From NCBI GenBank assembly GCA_946478645.1, contig CAMLCW010000030.1, positions 1 to 23,845 on the forward strand: a stretch of 23,845 nt of DNA, written 5' to 3'. The position numbers were made by a program, and so were the translations under genes. The notes under the pieces are model-generated. The model made no database searches. It was not told the origin of the DNA and worked only from the letters and a program-made list of their open reading frames with translations. Positions 1 to 9,337 of this stretch are shown here, one piece after another. Source of the stretch: an uncultured Variovorax sp. (GTDB taxonomy: Bacteria; Pseudomonadota; Gammaproteobacteria; Burkholderiales; Burkholderiaceae). Position 1 is the stretch's first letter. The number at the start of each line of letters is the position of its first letter.

Positions 1-603
1 CGCGCGCAGGCCACGCAGCTCATCCATGGGCTGCTGCCGCATTACGCGCCCGCGCTGCGCCTGGCACCCACGAGCTACCGGCCCGCGCAGGTCGAGACGC
101 GTGTGCAGTCGTGGCGCGCCGACGACCGCCGGCTGCATGTGGATGCCTTCCCGTCGCGGCCCAATTACGGCGAGCGCATCCTGCGCGTGTTCACCAACGT
201 CAATCCCGACGGCGCGCCCCGCGTGTGGCGCGTCGGCGAGCCGTTCGAGGACATCGCCAGGCGCTTCCTGCCGCGCGTGAAGCCCTATGTCCGGTGGCAG
301 GCCAGGCTGCTGCAGGCGCTGCATGTGACCAAAACCTTCCGCAGCGAGTACGACCACCTGATGCTGCAGCTGCACGACGGCATGAAGTCGGACCTGGCCT
401 ACCAGGCGGATTCGCCGCAGGAAACCGCGAAGTTCCCGCCCGGCTCGGTCTGGGTCTGCTTCTCGGACCAGACCTCGCACGCGGTCATGTCGGGGCAGTA
501 CATGCTCGAGCAGACCCTTCATCTGCCCGCCTCAAAGCAATACAATCCCGATTCGAGCCCGCTCGCCATCCTGAGCCGGCTGACCGGACGCCCTCTCGTT
601 TGA
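1..603 (+). CDS. kdoO: Kdo hydroxylase (3-deoxy-D-manno-octulosonic acid 3-hydroxylase), 3' part only
   Basis: The reading frame is open from base 1 to the TGA at 601-603, giving the last 200 codons; the start lies outside the window. The sequence resembles the KdoO family of Fe(II)/2-oxoglutarate-dependent oxygenases, which hydroxylate the outer Kdo sugar of lipopolysaccharide in Burkholderia and Yersinia. Visible candidates for the iron-binding facial triad are the His-x-Asp in LHVDAF (visible residues 46-48) and the His in the TSHAVMSGQ segment (about residue 160). The [17 protein letters not shown] stretch after the HxD is also family-like. There is no signal peptide in the visible part, in keeping with a cytosolic enzyme acting on lipid A precursors. 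greA follows on the same strand after 64 bases that contain a hairpin. The Kdo genes lpxK and kdsB lie about 20 kb away in this window. The family call is fairly sure; triad assignment is from memory of the fold. Confidence 0.8.
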   Translation, partial: RAQATQLIHGLLPHYAPALRLAPTSYRPAQVETRVQSWRADDRRLHVDAFPSRPNYGERILRVFTNVNPDGAPRVWRVGEPFEDIARRFLPRVKPYVRWQARLLQALHVTKTFRSEYDHLMLQLHDGMKSDLAYQADSPQETAKFPPGSVWVCFSDQTSHAVMSGQYMLEQTLHLPASKQYNPDSSPLAILSRLTGRPLV

Positions 604-620
604 GCGGCGCCCCCCATCGA

Positions 621-653
621 CCGCCGAACGGCAGCGTTCGGCGGTTTCGCTTT
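621..653 (+). terminator. Hairpin terminator or attenuator in the greA leader
   Basis: A perfect 10-bp stem (CCGCCGAACG at 621-630 with CGTTCGGCGG at 635-644) closes a GCAG loop. It is followed by TTTCGCTTT at 645-653, an imperfect U-tract. It sits between kdoO and greA and ends two bases before the greA ribosome binding site. It could end kdoO transcripts, or act as a leader attenuator for greA. A leader attenuator of this general kind is known upstream of E. coli greA; equivalence here is inference. Confidence 0.6.
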
Positions 654-667
654 ATGGAGAACCAGAT

Positions 668-1144
668 ATGTCGACCATCCCGATCACCAAGCGCGGCGCG
701 GAGAAGCTGCGCGAAGAGCTGCGCAAGCTCAAGTCGCAAGACCGGCCCGCCATCATCGGCGCCATCGCCGAGGCGCGCGCCCAGGGCGACATCAGCGAAA
801 ACGCCGAATACGAAGCCGCCAAGGATCGCCAGGGCTTCATCGAGGGCCGCATCCTCGAGATCGAGGGCAAGCTGTCGGCCGCGCAGGTGATCGACCCGAC
901 CGAGCTCGATGCCGGCGGCAAGGTCGTGTTCGGCTCCACCGTCGAGCTCGAGGAAGAAGAGAGCGGCGATGCCGTCACCTACCAGATCGTCGGCGAAGAC
1001 GAAGCCGACCTGAAGCAGGGCCTGATCAATGTGTCGAGCCCGATCGCCCGCGCACTGATCGGCAAGGAGGAGGGCGACACGGCCGAGGTGCAGACGCCCG
1101 GCGGGCTCAAGCGCTACGAGATCGTGGCGGTGCGCTACCTCTGA
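668..1144 (+). CDS. greA: Transcription elongation factor GreA
   Basis: The 158-residue product has the full GreA length. GreA binds the RNA polymerase secondary channel and stimulates cleavage of backtracked RNA. The N-terminal coiled coil (about residues 8-75) carries the acidic tip [13 protein letters not shown], with Asp41 and Glu44 at the positions needed for cleavage. The C-terminal FKBP-like domain follows, ending in a [15 protein letters not shown] tail. The ATG at 668 is chosen because GGAGA lies at 656-660, seven bases upstream. The DUF4149 gene starts eight bases after the stop, so the two are probably co-transcribed. Nothing unusual is seen in the protein. Confidence 0.97.
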   Translation: MSTIPITKRGAEKLREELRKLKSQDRPAIIGAIAEARAQGDISENAEYEAAKDRQGFIEGRILEIEGKLSAAQVIDPTELDAGGKVVFGSTVELEEEESGDAVTYQIVGEDEADLKQGLINVSSPIARALIGKEEGDTAEVQTPGGLKRYEIVAVRYL

Positions 1145-1152
1145 GCGCACGC

Positions 1153-1572
1153 ATGAAGGCGCGTCTTGCCCTGCTGCTGGCCGCCTTCTGGTGGGGCAGC
1201 CTCACCACCATCGGCTTTCTCGTGGTGCCGATGCTCTTTGCCAAGCTGGGCAACCCGGCCGTGGCCGGCAACTTCGCGGGCCAGCTGTTCGAGGCGCAGA
1301 GCTGGATCGCGATCGGCTGCGGGCTGCTGCTGCTCGTGCATTTCCGCACCCGGATGGACGATGGCATCGATGCGGCCTCGATGGCCGCGATCTTCCTGAT
1401 CCTTGCGGCGCTGCTGCTGGCGCTGCTGCAGCAGTACGCCGTGGCGCCGCGCATCATGGCGCGCGAGAACCTCAAGCTCTGGCACGCCGTGGGAAGCGGC
1501 ATGTACCTCATGCAGTGGCTCTGCGCCGGGGCGCTGCTGTGGCGCATGAGCGCCCGTCCGGCCGCGGCCTGA
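1153..1572 (+). CDS. DUF4149-type small integral membrane protein
   Basis: The 139-residue protein is very hydrophobic, with about four predicted membrane segments (roughly residues 5-25, 47-63, 75-95 and 112-132). It resembles the DUF4149/TMEM205-like family, which has no established biochemical role. A short polar loop with acidic residues (RTRMDDGID) separates the second and third segments, and a conserved-looking ENLKLWHAVG motif lies before the last one. It starts eight bases after the greA stop and is probably translated from the same transcript. The gene ends in a perfect palindromic hairpin and converges on the glycosyltransferase-like gene with only 15 bases between them. Family call likely; function unknown. 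Confidence 0.82.
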   Translation: MKARLALLLAAFWWGSLTTIGFLVVPMLFAKLGNPAVAGNFAGQLFEAQSWIAIGCGLLLLVHFRTRMDDGIDAASMAAIFLILAALLLALLQQYAVAPRIMARENLKLWHAVGSGMYLMQWLCAGALLWRMSARPAAA

Positions 1573-1580
1573 GCCGCGGC
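1561..1580. terminator. Palindromic hairpin at the convergent gene junction
   Basis: The 8-mer GCCGCGGC occurs at 1561-1568 and again at 1573-1580. It is its own reverse complement, so the two copies can form an 8-bp stem around a CTGA loop that contains the stop codon of the upstream gene (1570-1572). There is no U-tract on either strand. A role as a bidirectional block between convergent genes is possible but unproved. Confidence 0.35.
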
Positions 1581-1587
1581 GGCCGGC

Positions 1588-2352
1588 TCACTCTTTCCAG
1601 AACTTCGCGACCCAGGTCGCGGGCCGGATGTAGCGGAACGCCCGGTTCCGCCGGCCGGCCAGCGCATCCGGCGGATTGCATTCGCCGTGGAACACCATGA
1701 TGCGGGCACCTTCGGGCACGAACGGTTCTTCCCAGTAGTTGGTCGGCCAGGTCGGAATGCCGTGGTACTTGAAGCTGGGGCACCAGGCCGTGGGCCAGTA
1801 GCCCAGCTTGCCCTGCCTGTGCAGCATGGCCGACAAATAGGTCTGCTCGTTGCGGTATTCGGCCTGGACCTGGTCCATGTTCTCGCGGAAATGCGCCAGC
1901 ACGTCGGCATGGGCGCCGAGTTCGAAGCGGTAGACCGACGAATTGCCCGTGATGCGCTGCCGCCGCCAGGGGCGCGCGTAGTCATGGATGATCAGGAATT
2001 CGCCCGGCTGCTCGAAGAAGGCATCGAGGCTTCCCACGATGACCACGTCGAGGTCGAGGAAGAGGGCGGTGCCGCGCAGGCCGTGCAGGTCGCGCTCGAA
2101 GGTCGTGAGCTTCTTCCAGGCGCCGTCGCGCTGGCCCGGTGCCAGCTGCAGGTTGAGCGGCGGGATCGGCAGGCAGGCGACTTCAGGGCGCACGCCGGTG
2201 CCGTCGTCGGTGAGGCAGACGAACTTGAATTCGCCGCTGAGGTGGCGGCGCACCATCGCGTAGAGGCGGTTGACGTACTCGGGGCCGTATTTCGTGCCCC
2301 ACTTCATGCAGAGGATGTGGCGCTCGGCGCCCTTCGCCGGCGCCAAGCTCAA
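1588..2352 (-). CDS. Glycosyltransferase-like protein with a DLD motif (GT-A fold, GT8-like)
   Basis: The 254-residue protein has features of GT-A nucleotide-sugar transferases: a start of the form [19 protein letters not shown], a FVCLTDD strand near residue 44, and [13 protein letters not shown] around residues 98-110, where DLD (100-102) would be the metal-binding DxD. A conserved-looking [13 protein letters not shown] and a late [11 protein letters not shown] complete the pattern. Donor and acceptor are unknown. Conserved residues begin before the first in-frame ATG (residue 16), so a non-ATG start is needed. I chose TTG at 2352, which overlaps the yhbY stop (TTGA) and suggests translational coupling; TTG at 2346 is the alternative. 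No signal peptide or membrane segment is seen. Confidence 0.75.
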   Translation of the reverse strand: MSLAPAKGAERHILCMKWGTKYGPEYVNRLYAMVRRHLSGEFKFVCLTDDGTGVRPEVACLPIPPLNLQLAPGQRDGAWKKLTTFERDLHGLRGTALFLDLDVVIVGSLDAFFEQPGEFLIIHDYARPWRRQRITGNSSVYRFELGAHADVLAHFRENMDQVQAEYRNEQTYLSAMLHRQGKLGYWPTAWCPSFKYHGIPTWPTNYWEEPFVPEGARIMVFHGECNPPDALAGRRNRAFRYIRPATWVAKFWKE

Positions 2353-2828
2353 TCCGCCTGGTTGCGCTTCTTGGCCGACAACGGACGCTTCGCCTTGGCC
2401 CGCTTGATGGTGCCGCCGGGCGTGAGGCGCTGGTTGCCGAGCACCCGCAGGGTCTTGATCTCGGGGCGCTGGCCGCCGCGCTTGCTGTACTTGACGATCT
2501 TCACGTCACGCGGGCCGGGCATGCGGTCTTCGTCGACCACGCGCTCCTTCTCGGGCTTCGGGCGCCACAGCACCAGCAGCTTGCCGATGTGCTGGATCGG
2601 CGCGGCATCGAGCTCGTCGGCCAGCTCCTGGAGCATCGCGTCGCGCGCCAGGCGGTCGTCGGAGAACACGCGGATCTTGATGAGGCCGTGCGCCTTGAGC
2701 GCCGCATCGGCCTCTTTCTTCACGGCAGGGGTGAGCCCGTCTCCACCGACCATGACGATCGGATCCAGGTGGTGAGCTTCGGCGCGGTGCACCTTGCGCT
2801 CGGCAGGGGTAAGTTGAATGGCGGGCAT
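2349..2828 (-). CDS. yhbY: YhbY-family (CRM domain) RNA-binding protein
   Basis: The 159-residue product starts with a CRM domain (about residues 1-97): [20 protein letters not shown], the GGDGLT loop at the GxxG position (28-31), a KIRVFSDDR strand, and [10 protein letters not shown]. YhbY in E. coli is a 97-residue protein associated with pre-50S ribosomal particles. Here a further 60-residue tail rich in Lys and Arg follows and may add RNA contacts. The ATG at 2828 follows a GGGG run. The gene is divergent from rlmE, the usual yhbY/rlmE arrangement, with only 33 bases between the start codons. The glycosyltransferase-like gene overlaps its stop. Confidence 0.9.
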   Translation of the reverse strand: MPAIQLTPAERKVHRAEAHHLDPIVMVGGDGLTPAVKKEADAALKAHGLIKIRVFSDDRLARDAMLQELADELDAAPIQHIGKLLVLWRPKPEKERVVDEDRMPGPRDVKIVKYSKRGGQRPEIKTLRVLGNQRLTPGGTIKRAKAKRPLSAKKRNQAD

Positions 2829-2833
2829 CCCCG

Positions 2834-2840
2834 TATTATC
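2834..2840. promoter_or_regulatory. Candidate -10 element shared by the yhbY/rlmE divergent starts
   Basis: The only AT-rich spot in the 33 bases between the two start codons is TATTATC. Read on the plus strand, TATTAT (2834-2839) is a fair -10 for rlmE. Read on the minus strand, GATAAT (2840-2835) is a fair -10 for yhbY, but it would put the transcript start almost on the yhbY ATG. No good -35 is visible for either. Confidence 0.3.
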
Positions 2841-2861
2841 GGTGCGTACACGATCGGACTC

Positions 2862-3530
2862 ATGAGCACCAAAGCCAAAAGCAAAAAAGTCAACAAGGCG
2901 TGGCTGCACGACCATATCAACGACCCCTACGTGAAACTCGCCACGCGGGAGGGCTACCGTGCGCGCGCGGCCTACAAGCTCAAGGAGATCGACGAAGCGC
3001 TCGGCCTCGTGAAACCGGGGCAGCTGGTCGTCGACCTCGGCTCCACACCCGGCGCCTGGAGCCAGTACCTGCGCCGCCGCATGTCGCCTGCGGGGGCCGC
3101 CGCGGGCGAGCTCAACGGCACCATCATCTCGCTCGACATCCTCCCGATGGAGCCGATCGAGGGCGTGACCTTCCTGCAGGGCGATTTCCGAGAGGCCGAG
3201 CTGCTGGCGCAGGTGCAGGCGGTGCTGGCGGGCCGCAAGGCCGACCTCGTGGTCTCGGACATGGCGCCCAATCTTTCGGGGATCCACTCAGCCGATGCGG
3301 CGCGCGTGGCGCACCTGATCGAGCTGGCCATCGACTTCGCCCAGCACCACCTGAAGCCCGAGGGGGCGCTCGTCGCCAAGCTGTTCCACGGCAGCGGCTA
3401 CGACGAGCTCGTGAAGCTGTTCAAGGCGAATTTCCGGACCGTGAAGCCGTTCAAGCCGAAGGCCTCGCGCGACAAATCGTCCGAAACCTTTCTGGTCGGC
3501 ATGGGTCTCAAGGGGCAGGAAACGCTTTGA
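2862..3530 (+). CDS. rlmE: 23S rRNA (uridine(2552)-2'-O)-methyltransferase RlmE (FtsJ/RrmJ)
   Basis: RlmE methylates the 2'-OH of U2552 in the A-loop of 23S rRNA using S-adenosylmethionine. The 222-residue product matches the family length. The K-D-K-E catalytic tetrad is visible as Lys39 (in RAAYKL), Asp133 (SDMAPN), Lys173 (VAKLFHG) and Glu208 (SSETF). The SAM-binding loop is DLGSTPGAW (58-66). A short Lys-rich start ([11 protein letters not shown]) precedes the domain. The ATG at 2862 has only a weak ribosome binding site. Compared with the E. coli enzyme there is a small insertion ([10 protein letters not shown], about 77-86). ftsH lies 189 bases downstream, the usual order. Confidence 0.95.
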   Translation: MSTKAKSKKVNKAWLHDHINDPYVKLATREGYRARAAYKLKEIDEALGLVKPGQLVVDLGSTPGAWSQYLRRRMSPAGAAAGELNGTIISLDILPMEPIEGVTFLQGDFREAELLAQVQAVLAGRKADLVVSDMAPNLSGIHSADAARVAHLIELAIDFAQHHLKPEGALVAKLFHGSGYDELVKLFKANFRTVKPFKPKASRDKSSETFLVGMGLKGQETL

Positions 3531-3719
3531 TACCTTGAGGCTGCACGCCCGCTTGCGGGGCCCTGCGGGCAATTTCCGCCCGTCAACCCTTGCGGGGCTA
3601 TGGCTGCTTTAGGGAAATGCCGCTTTTTCGCAGCTTGAAAAGCCTAAAATGGGGCGCAATTGCGTATCCGTAGCGCGTTCTTTCACTATCTTGTCACGCG
3701 CTTTTGACTGGAGCTTCGT
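3531..3719 (+). other. rlmE-ftsH intergenic region with alternative hairpins and ftsH leader
   Basis: After the rlmE stop, GCCCGC (3547-3552) can pair with GCGGGC (3565-3570). That same segment can instead pair, as CGGGC (3566-3570), with GCCCG (3578-3582), so the two hairpins exclude each other. The 10-mer CTTGCGGGGC is repeated directly at 3552-3561 and 3589-3598. An AT-rich stretch at 3622-3650 (TTGAAA at 3635-3640, TAAAAT at 3645-3650) probably holds the ftsH promoter, but no well-spaced -35/-10 pair can be assigned. The ftsH ribosome binding site GGAG is at 3710-3713. Confidence 0.4.
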
Positions 3720-5636
<1,917 letters not shown>

Positions 5637-5658
5637 GGTGCATCCGGAATCCGACAAC

Positions 5659-5681
5659 AACGGGGCCATGGGCCCCGTTTT
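5659..5681 (+). terminator. Rho-independent terminator after ftsH
   Basis: A perfect 9-bp stem, AACGGGGCC (5659-5667) with GGCCCCGTT (5671-5679), closes an ATG loop and runs into TTTT at 5678-5681. It lies 22 bases after the ftsH stop and 25 bases before the folP start, so folP must rely on readthrough or on a promoter inside ftsH; none is obvious. Confidence 0.75.
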
Positions 5682-5705
5682 CGATGCGGATGCAGAAGGC
5701 GCCGC

Positions 5706-6578
5706 ATGCCGGTCATGACGTCCCCGGCAGCCTGGCAGACCAGCCGCTTCTCGATCGACCTCGCGCAGCCGCGTGTGATGGGCATCGTCAACGTCACGCC
5801 CGACTCCTTTTCCGATGGCGGCGCCCATGCCTCCACCGAGGCTGCGTTGCGGCACTGCGAGCAATTGCTGAAGGACGGGGCCGACATTCTCGACATCGGC
5901 GGTGAATCCACCCGCCCGGGCAGCCCCGCCGTGCCGCTCGAGGCCGAGCTGGCGCGCGTGCTGCCGGTCGTGCGCGAGGCAGTGCGGCTCAAGGTGCCGC
6001 TTTCCGTCGACACCTACAAGCCCGAGGTCATGCGCGCCGTGCTCGACCTGGGCGCCGACATCGTCAACGACGTCTGGGCGCTGCGGCAGCCGGGTGCGCG
6101 CGAGGCCGTCGCCGCACATCCTTCCTGCGGCATCTGCCTCATGCACATGCACCGCGACCCGCAGACGATGCAGGCCGCGCCCATGCAGGGTGAGGTCATT
6201 CCCGAGGTGCTGTCGTTCTGGCAGGCGCAACTGGCGCTGCTGCGGGCGCTCGGTATCGTGCCGGCGCGGATCACGCTCGATCCAGGCATCGGCTTCGGCA
6301 AGACCGTGGCGCAGAACTTCGCGCTGCTGGCGCGGCAGCGCGAATTGCAGGCCGCGGGACATCCGCTGCTGCTGGGCTGGTCGCGCAAATCGTCGATCGG
6401 TGCCGTCACCGGCATTCCTTCCGCGGTCGAGCGCCTCGTGCCCAGCGTGGCGGCGGCCTTGCTCGCGGTCGACCGCGGTGCGGCCGTCGTGCGCGTGCAC
6501 GACGTGCGCGATACCGTGGCGGCGCTCGCCGTATGGCGGGCCATGCAAGCGCAGGCGCCAGCCCCGGCCGCCCGCTAG
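5706..6578 (+). CDS. folP: Dihydropteroate synthase
   Basis: FolP condenses p-aminobenzoate with dihydropterin pyrophosphate in folate synthesis and is the sulfonamide target. The 290-residue TIM-barrel protein shows the diagnostic motifs in order: [15 protein letters not shown] (25-39), GGESTRPG (65-72), SVDTYKPEV (100-108), VNDVWAL (120-126), [10 protein letters not shown] (191-200) and GWSRKSS (224-230, with Lys228). The C-terminal VVRVHDV (261-267) carries the Arg-x-His that contacts substrate. GAAGG six bases before the ATG at 5706 supports this start over the in-frame ATG at 5715. glmM follows 38 bases after the stop, the conserved folP-glmM pair. Confidence 0.97.
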   Translation: MPVMTSPAAWQTSRFSIDLAQPRVMGIVNVTPDSFSDGGAHASTEAALRHCEQLLKDGADILDIGGESTRPGSPAVPLEAELARVLPVVREAVRLKVPLSVDTYKPEVMRAVLDLGADIVNDVWALRQPGAREAVAAHPSCGICLMHMHRDPQTMQAAPMQGEVIPEVLSFWQAQLALLRALGIVPARITLDPGIGFGKTVAQNFALLARQRELQAAGHPLLLGWSRKSSIGAVTGIPSAVERLVPSVAAALLAVDRGAAVVRVHDVRDTVAALAVWRAMQAQAPAPAAR

Positions 6579-6616
6579 TTTTTTCTTTCAACGAATTCAA
6601 CAACAAGAAGCGTTCC

Positions 6617-7954
6617 ATGACCCGCAAATACTTCGGCACCGACGGCATCCGCGGCACGGTCGGCCAATCGCCCATCACCCCCGATTTCGTGCTGCGCCTC
6701 GCGCATGCCGTGGGCCGCGTGCTCAAGCAGACCGAAGCGCGCCCGACGGTGCTGATCGGCAAGGACACGCGCATCTCGGGCTACATGCTCGAATCCGCGC
6801 TCGAATCGGGCTTCAACTCGGCCGGCGTCGACGTGGTGCTGCTCGGGCCGCTGCCCACGCCCGGGGTGGCCTACCTCACGCGTGCGCAGCGCGCGAGCCT
6901 CGGCGTGGTGATCAGCGCGAGCCACAACGCGTTTCCCGACAACGGCATCAAGTTCTTCAGTGCGCAGGGCACGAAGCTCGACGACGCCTGGGAGCTTGCG
7001 GTGGAAGCCGCGCTCGAAGAGGCGCCGACATGGGTCACCTCCGCCGAACTCGGCAAGGCGCGCCGCCTCGACGACGCGGCCGGACGCTACATCGAGTTCT
7101 GCAAGAGCACCTTCGCCACCGATCTCACGCTGCGCGAGATGAAGCTGGTGGTCGACGCAGCGCACGGCGCCGCCTACCAGGTGGCGCCGAACGTGTTCCA
7201 TGAACTGGGTGCCGAGGTCACGAGCATCGGTTGTGCGCCCAACGGCCTGAACATCAACGATGGTTTTGGTGCCACGCATCCGGCGGCGCTGGTGGAGGCA
7301 GTGACCGCGCAAGGTGCCGACTACGGCATCGCGCTGGACGGCGACGCCGACCGCCTGCAACTGGTGGATGCCAGCGGGCGCCTGTTCAACGGCGACGAGC
7401 TGTTGTATCTCATGGTGGCCGAGCGCATCGCGCGCGGCGACAAGCCCGCCGGTGTGGTTGGCACGCTGATGACCAACAAGGCGGTCGAGGTCGCGCTGCG
7501 CGGGCAAGGCATCGAGTTCGTGCGTGCCAAGGTGGGCGACCGCTATGTGCTCGAAGAGCTCGACAAGCGCGGCTGGCTGCTGGGTGGCGAAGGCTCGGGC
7601 CATCTGCTGGCGCTCGACCGCCACACCACGGGCGATGGCATCGTGAGCGCGCTGCAGGTGCTGCAGGCCTGCGTGCGCAGCGGCAAGACGGTGGCGCAGC
7701 TGCTGGCGGGCGTCACGCTGTTCCCGCAGACGCTGATCAACGTCCGCCTCGCGCCGGGGCAAGACTGGCAGAACAACGCGGCCTTGCGCAGCGAAACCGC
7801 ACGCATCGAAGCCGAGCTCGGCGACGGCGGGCGTGTGCTGATCCGTGCGAGCGGCACCGAGCCGCTGGTGCGCGTGATGGTCGAGGCGCGCGATGCGAAG
7901 CAGGCCCAATCGTGCGCCGAGCGGCTCGCCGCCACGCTGCGGCCCGCGCAATGA
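6617..7954 (+). CDS. glmM: Phosphoglucosamine mutase
   Basis: GlmM interconverts glucosamine-6-phosphate and glucosamine-1-phosphate on the way to UDP-GlcNAc for peptidoglycan and lipopolysaccharide. The 445-residue product has exactly the E. coli length. The phosphoserine loop VISASHN has Ser102 at the active position. The metal loop DGDADR holds Asp241, Asp243 and Asp245, the sugar-binding GGEGSGH is at 323-329, and the phosphate-binding [11 protein letters not shown] is at 410-420. The ATG at 6617 gives the canonical [13 protein letters not shown] start; the ribosome binding site is weak (AAGAAG). A large hairpin begins four bases after the stop. Confidence 0.97.
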   Translation: MTRKYFGTDGIRGTVGQSPITPDFVLRLAHAVGRVLKQTEARPTVLIGKDTRISGYMLESALESGFNSAGVDVVLLGPLPTPGVAYLTRAQRASLGVVISASHNAFPDNGIKFFSAQGTKLDDAWELAVEAALEEAPTWVTSAELGKARRLDDAAGRYIEFCKSTFATDLTLREMKLVVDAAHGAAYQVAPNVFHELGAEVTSIGCAPNGLNINDGFGATHPAALVEAVTAQGADYGIALDGDADRLQLVDASGRLFNGDELLYLMVAERIARGDKPAGVVGTLMTNKAVEVALRGQGIEFVRAKVGDRYVLEELDKRGWLLGGEGSGHLLALDRHTTGDGIVSALQVLQACVRSGKTVAQLLAGVTLFPQTLINVRLAPGQDWQNNAALRSETARIEAELGDGGRVLIRASGTEPLVRVMVEARDAKQAQSCAERLAATLRPAQ

Positions 7955-7957
7955 GCA

Positions 7958-7990
7958 AGGGCCGGCGGCGCATTCAGCGCCGCCGGCCCT
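7958..7990. terminator. 14-bp perfect hairpin between convergent genes
   Basis: AGGGCCGGCGGCGC (7958-7971) pairs perfectly with GCGCCGCCGGCCCT (7977-7990) around an ATTCA loop. It starts four bases after the glmM stop and stands before the converging acyl-CoA dehydrogenase gene. It lacks a clear U-tract on either strand, so it may work as a bidirectional barrier or 3'-end stabiliser rather than a classical terminator. Confidence 0.65.
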
Positions 7991-8020
7991 CACCCAGCCC
8001 TCTCCCGGCGGGAGAGGGGG
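7987..8020. repeat. REP-like palindromic element (CCCTCTCCC...GGGAGAGGG type)
   Basis: CCCTCTCCC (7998-8006) pairs perfectly with GGGAGAGGG (8010-8018) around GGC. It is preceded by CCCTCACCCAG, so the whole looks like the short dispersed intergenic palindromes (CCCTCACCC-N-CCCTCTCCC-N-GGGAGAGGG) common in many proteobacterial genomes. Its place between two convergent genes and next to a second hairpin fits a REP-type element. Copy number elsewhere in the genome cannot be seen from here. Confidence 0.5.
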
Positions 8021-8034
8021 CAATACCGAAAAGC

Positions 8035-9306
8035 TCAGAAACGCGTGACGGGCATCTCGGCGTCGGTCTTGCTCGGCGCGTACTTGCCGAGTTCCCACTT
8101 CGCGATCGCATTGCGGTGCACTTCGTCCGGACCGTCGGCAAAGCGCAGCGTGCGCGCGCCGGCATAGGCGTAGGCGAGCGGGAAGTCGTCGCACATGCCG
8201 CCGCCGCCGTGCACCTGCATGGCCCAGTCGATCACCTGGCAGGCCATGCTCGGCGCCACCACCTTGATCATCGCGATCTCGTTCTTCGCGACCTTGTTGC
8301 CGGCCACGTCCATGAGCCAAGCGGCCTTCAAGGTCAGCAGGCGGGCCATGTCGATCTTGCAGCGCGCTTCGGCGATGCGCTCCTGCGTCACGGTCTGCGA
8401 GGCGACGGTCTTGCCGAAGGCCACGCGCGAGGAGGCGCGCTTGCACATCAGCTCGAGCGCGCGTTCGGCCAGGCCGATCAGGCGCATGCAGTGGTGGATG
8501 CGTCCGGGGCCGAGACGTCCCTGGGCGATTTCGAAGCCGCGGCCTTCGCCGAGCAGGATGTTGTCGACGGGCACGCGCACGTTCTCGAAGTACATCTCGA
8601 CGTGGCCATGCGGTGCGTCGTCATAGCCCATCACGTTGAGCGGACGCACGATGCGGATGCCCTTGGTGTCGGCCGGCACGATCACCATGCTCTGCTGCGA
8701 GTGGCGCGGCGCGTCGGGGTCGCTCTTGCCCATGGTGATGAAGACCGCGCAGCGCGGGTCGGCCGCGCCAGAGATCCACCACTTGTGGCCGTTGATCACG
8801 TACTCGTTGCCCTGGCGCTCGATGCGCGTCGAGATGTTGGTGGCGTCGCTGGAGGCGACTTCGGGCTCGGTCATCGCGAAGGCCGAGCGGATCTGGCCCT
8901 CGAGCAGCGGCTTGAGCCAGCGCGCCTTGATGGCGTCGGAGCCGTAGCGGGCAATCGTCTCCATGTTGCCGGTGTCGGGTGCCGAGCAGTTGAAGACCTC
9001 CGACGCCCATTGCACGCGCCCCATGAGCTCGGCCAGCGGTGCGTATTCCTGGTTGGTGAGACCCGCGCCTTCGTAGCCCGAGGCCGCGGCGCTGTCGACC
9101 GGCAGGAACAGGTTCCAGAGGCCCTGGGCCCTGGCTTTTTCCTTGAGCTTCTCGACCGTGTTGAGCGCCGTCCAGCGCTTGCCGGCCGCCGTGTTGGCGG
9201 CCAGTTCGGCCGAGTACTCCGCTTCGGCCGGAAAGATGTAGTCGTCCATGAACGCGCTGACGCGCTTCTGCAGTTCTTTGGTCTTGGCCGAGTATTCGAA
9301 GTCCAT
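8035..9306 (-). CDS. ACAD10/11-like acyl-CoA dehydrogenase family protein
   Basis: The 423-residue flavoprotein has the three-domain acyl-CoA dehydrogenase architecture: an N-terminal helical domain, a central barrel with [16 protein letters not shown] and GHKWWISGA, and a C-terminal helical domain with the MQVHGGGGM flavin segment. Near the end, [13 protein letters not shown] takes the place of the YEGT motif of classical enzymes, so the catalytic Glu position is Asp391. I recall the same ADGPDEVH signature from ACAD11-type proteins. That points to the subfamily working with an APH-like kinase on 4-hydroxyacyl-CoAs rather than to a plain fatty acid dehydrogenase. AGGAGA lies just upstream of the ATG at 9306. 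The kinase gene ends 31 bases before it on the same strand. Subfamily call firm; substrate inferred. Confidence 0.88.
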   Translation of the reverse strand: MDFEYSAKTKELQKRVSAFMDDYIFPAEAEYSAELAANTAAGKRWTALNTVEKLKEKARAQGLWNLFLPVDSAAASGYEGAGLTNQEYAPLAELMGRVQWASEVFNCSAPDTGNMETIARYGSDAIKARWLKPLLEGQIRSAFAMTEPEVASSDATNISTRIERQGNEYVINGHKWWISGAADPRCAVFITMGKSDPDAPRHSQQSMVIVPADTKGIRIVRPLNVMGYDDAPHGHVEMYFENVRVPVDNILLGEGRGFEIAQGRLGPGRIHHCMRLIGLAERALELMCKRASSRVAFGKTVASQTVTQERIAEARCKIDMARLLTLKAAWLMDVAGNKVAKNEIAMIKVVAPSMACQVIDWAMQVHGGGGMCDDFPLAYAYAGARTLRFADGPDEVHRNAIAKWELGKYAPSKTDAEMPVTRF

Positions 9307-9337
9307 CGTTTGTCTCCTGGTGGGTGTGGGCGCTTGT

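Noticed and set aside
3634..3654. CTTGAAA near ftsH as a heat-shock (sigma-32) -35 element.
   Set aside because: The matching CCCCAT-type -10 is not present on the plus strand at the right distance; only its complement (ATGGGG) is seen.
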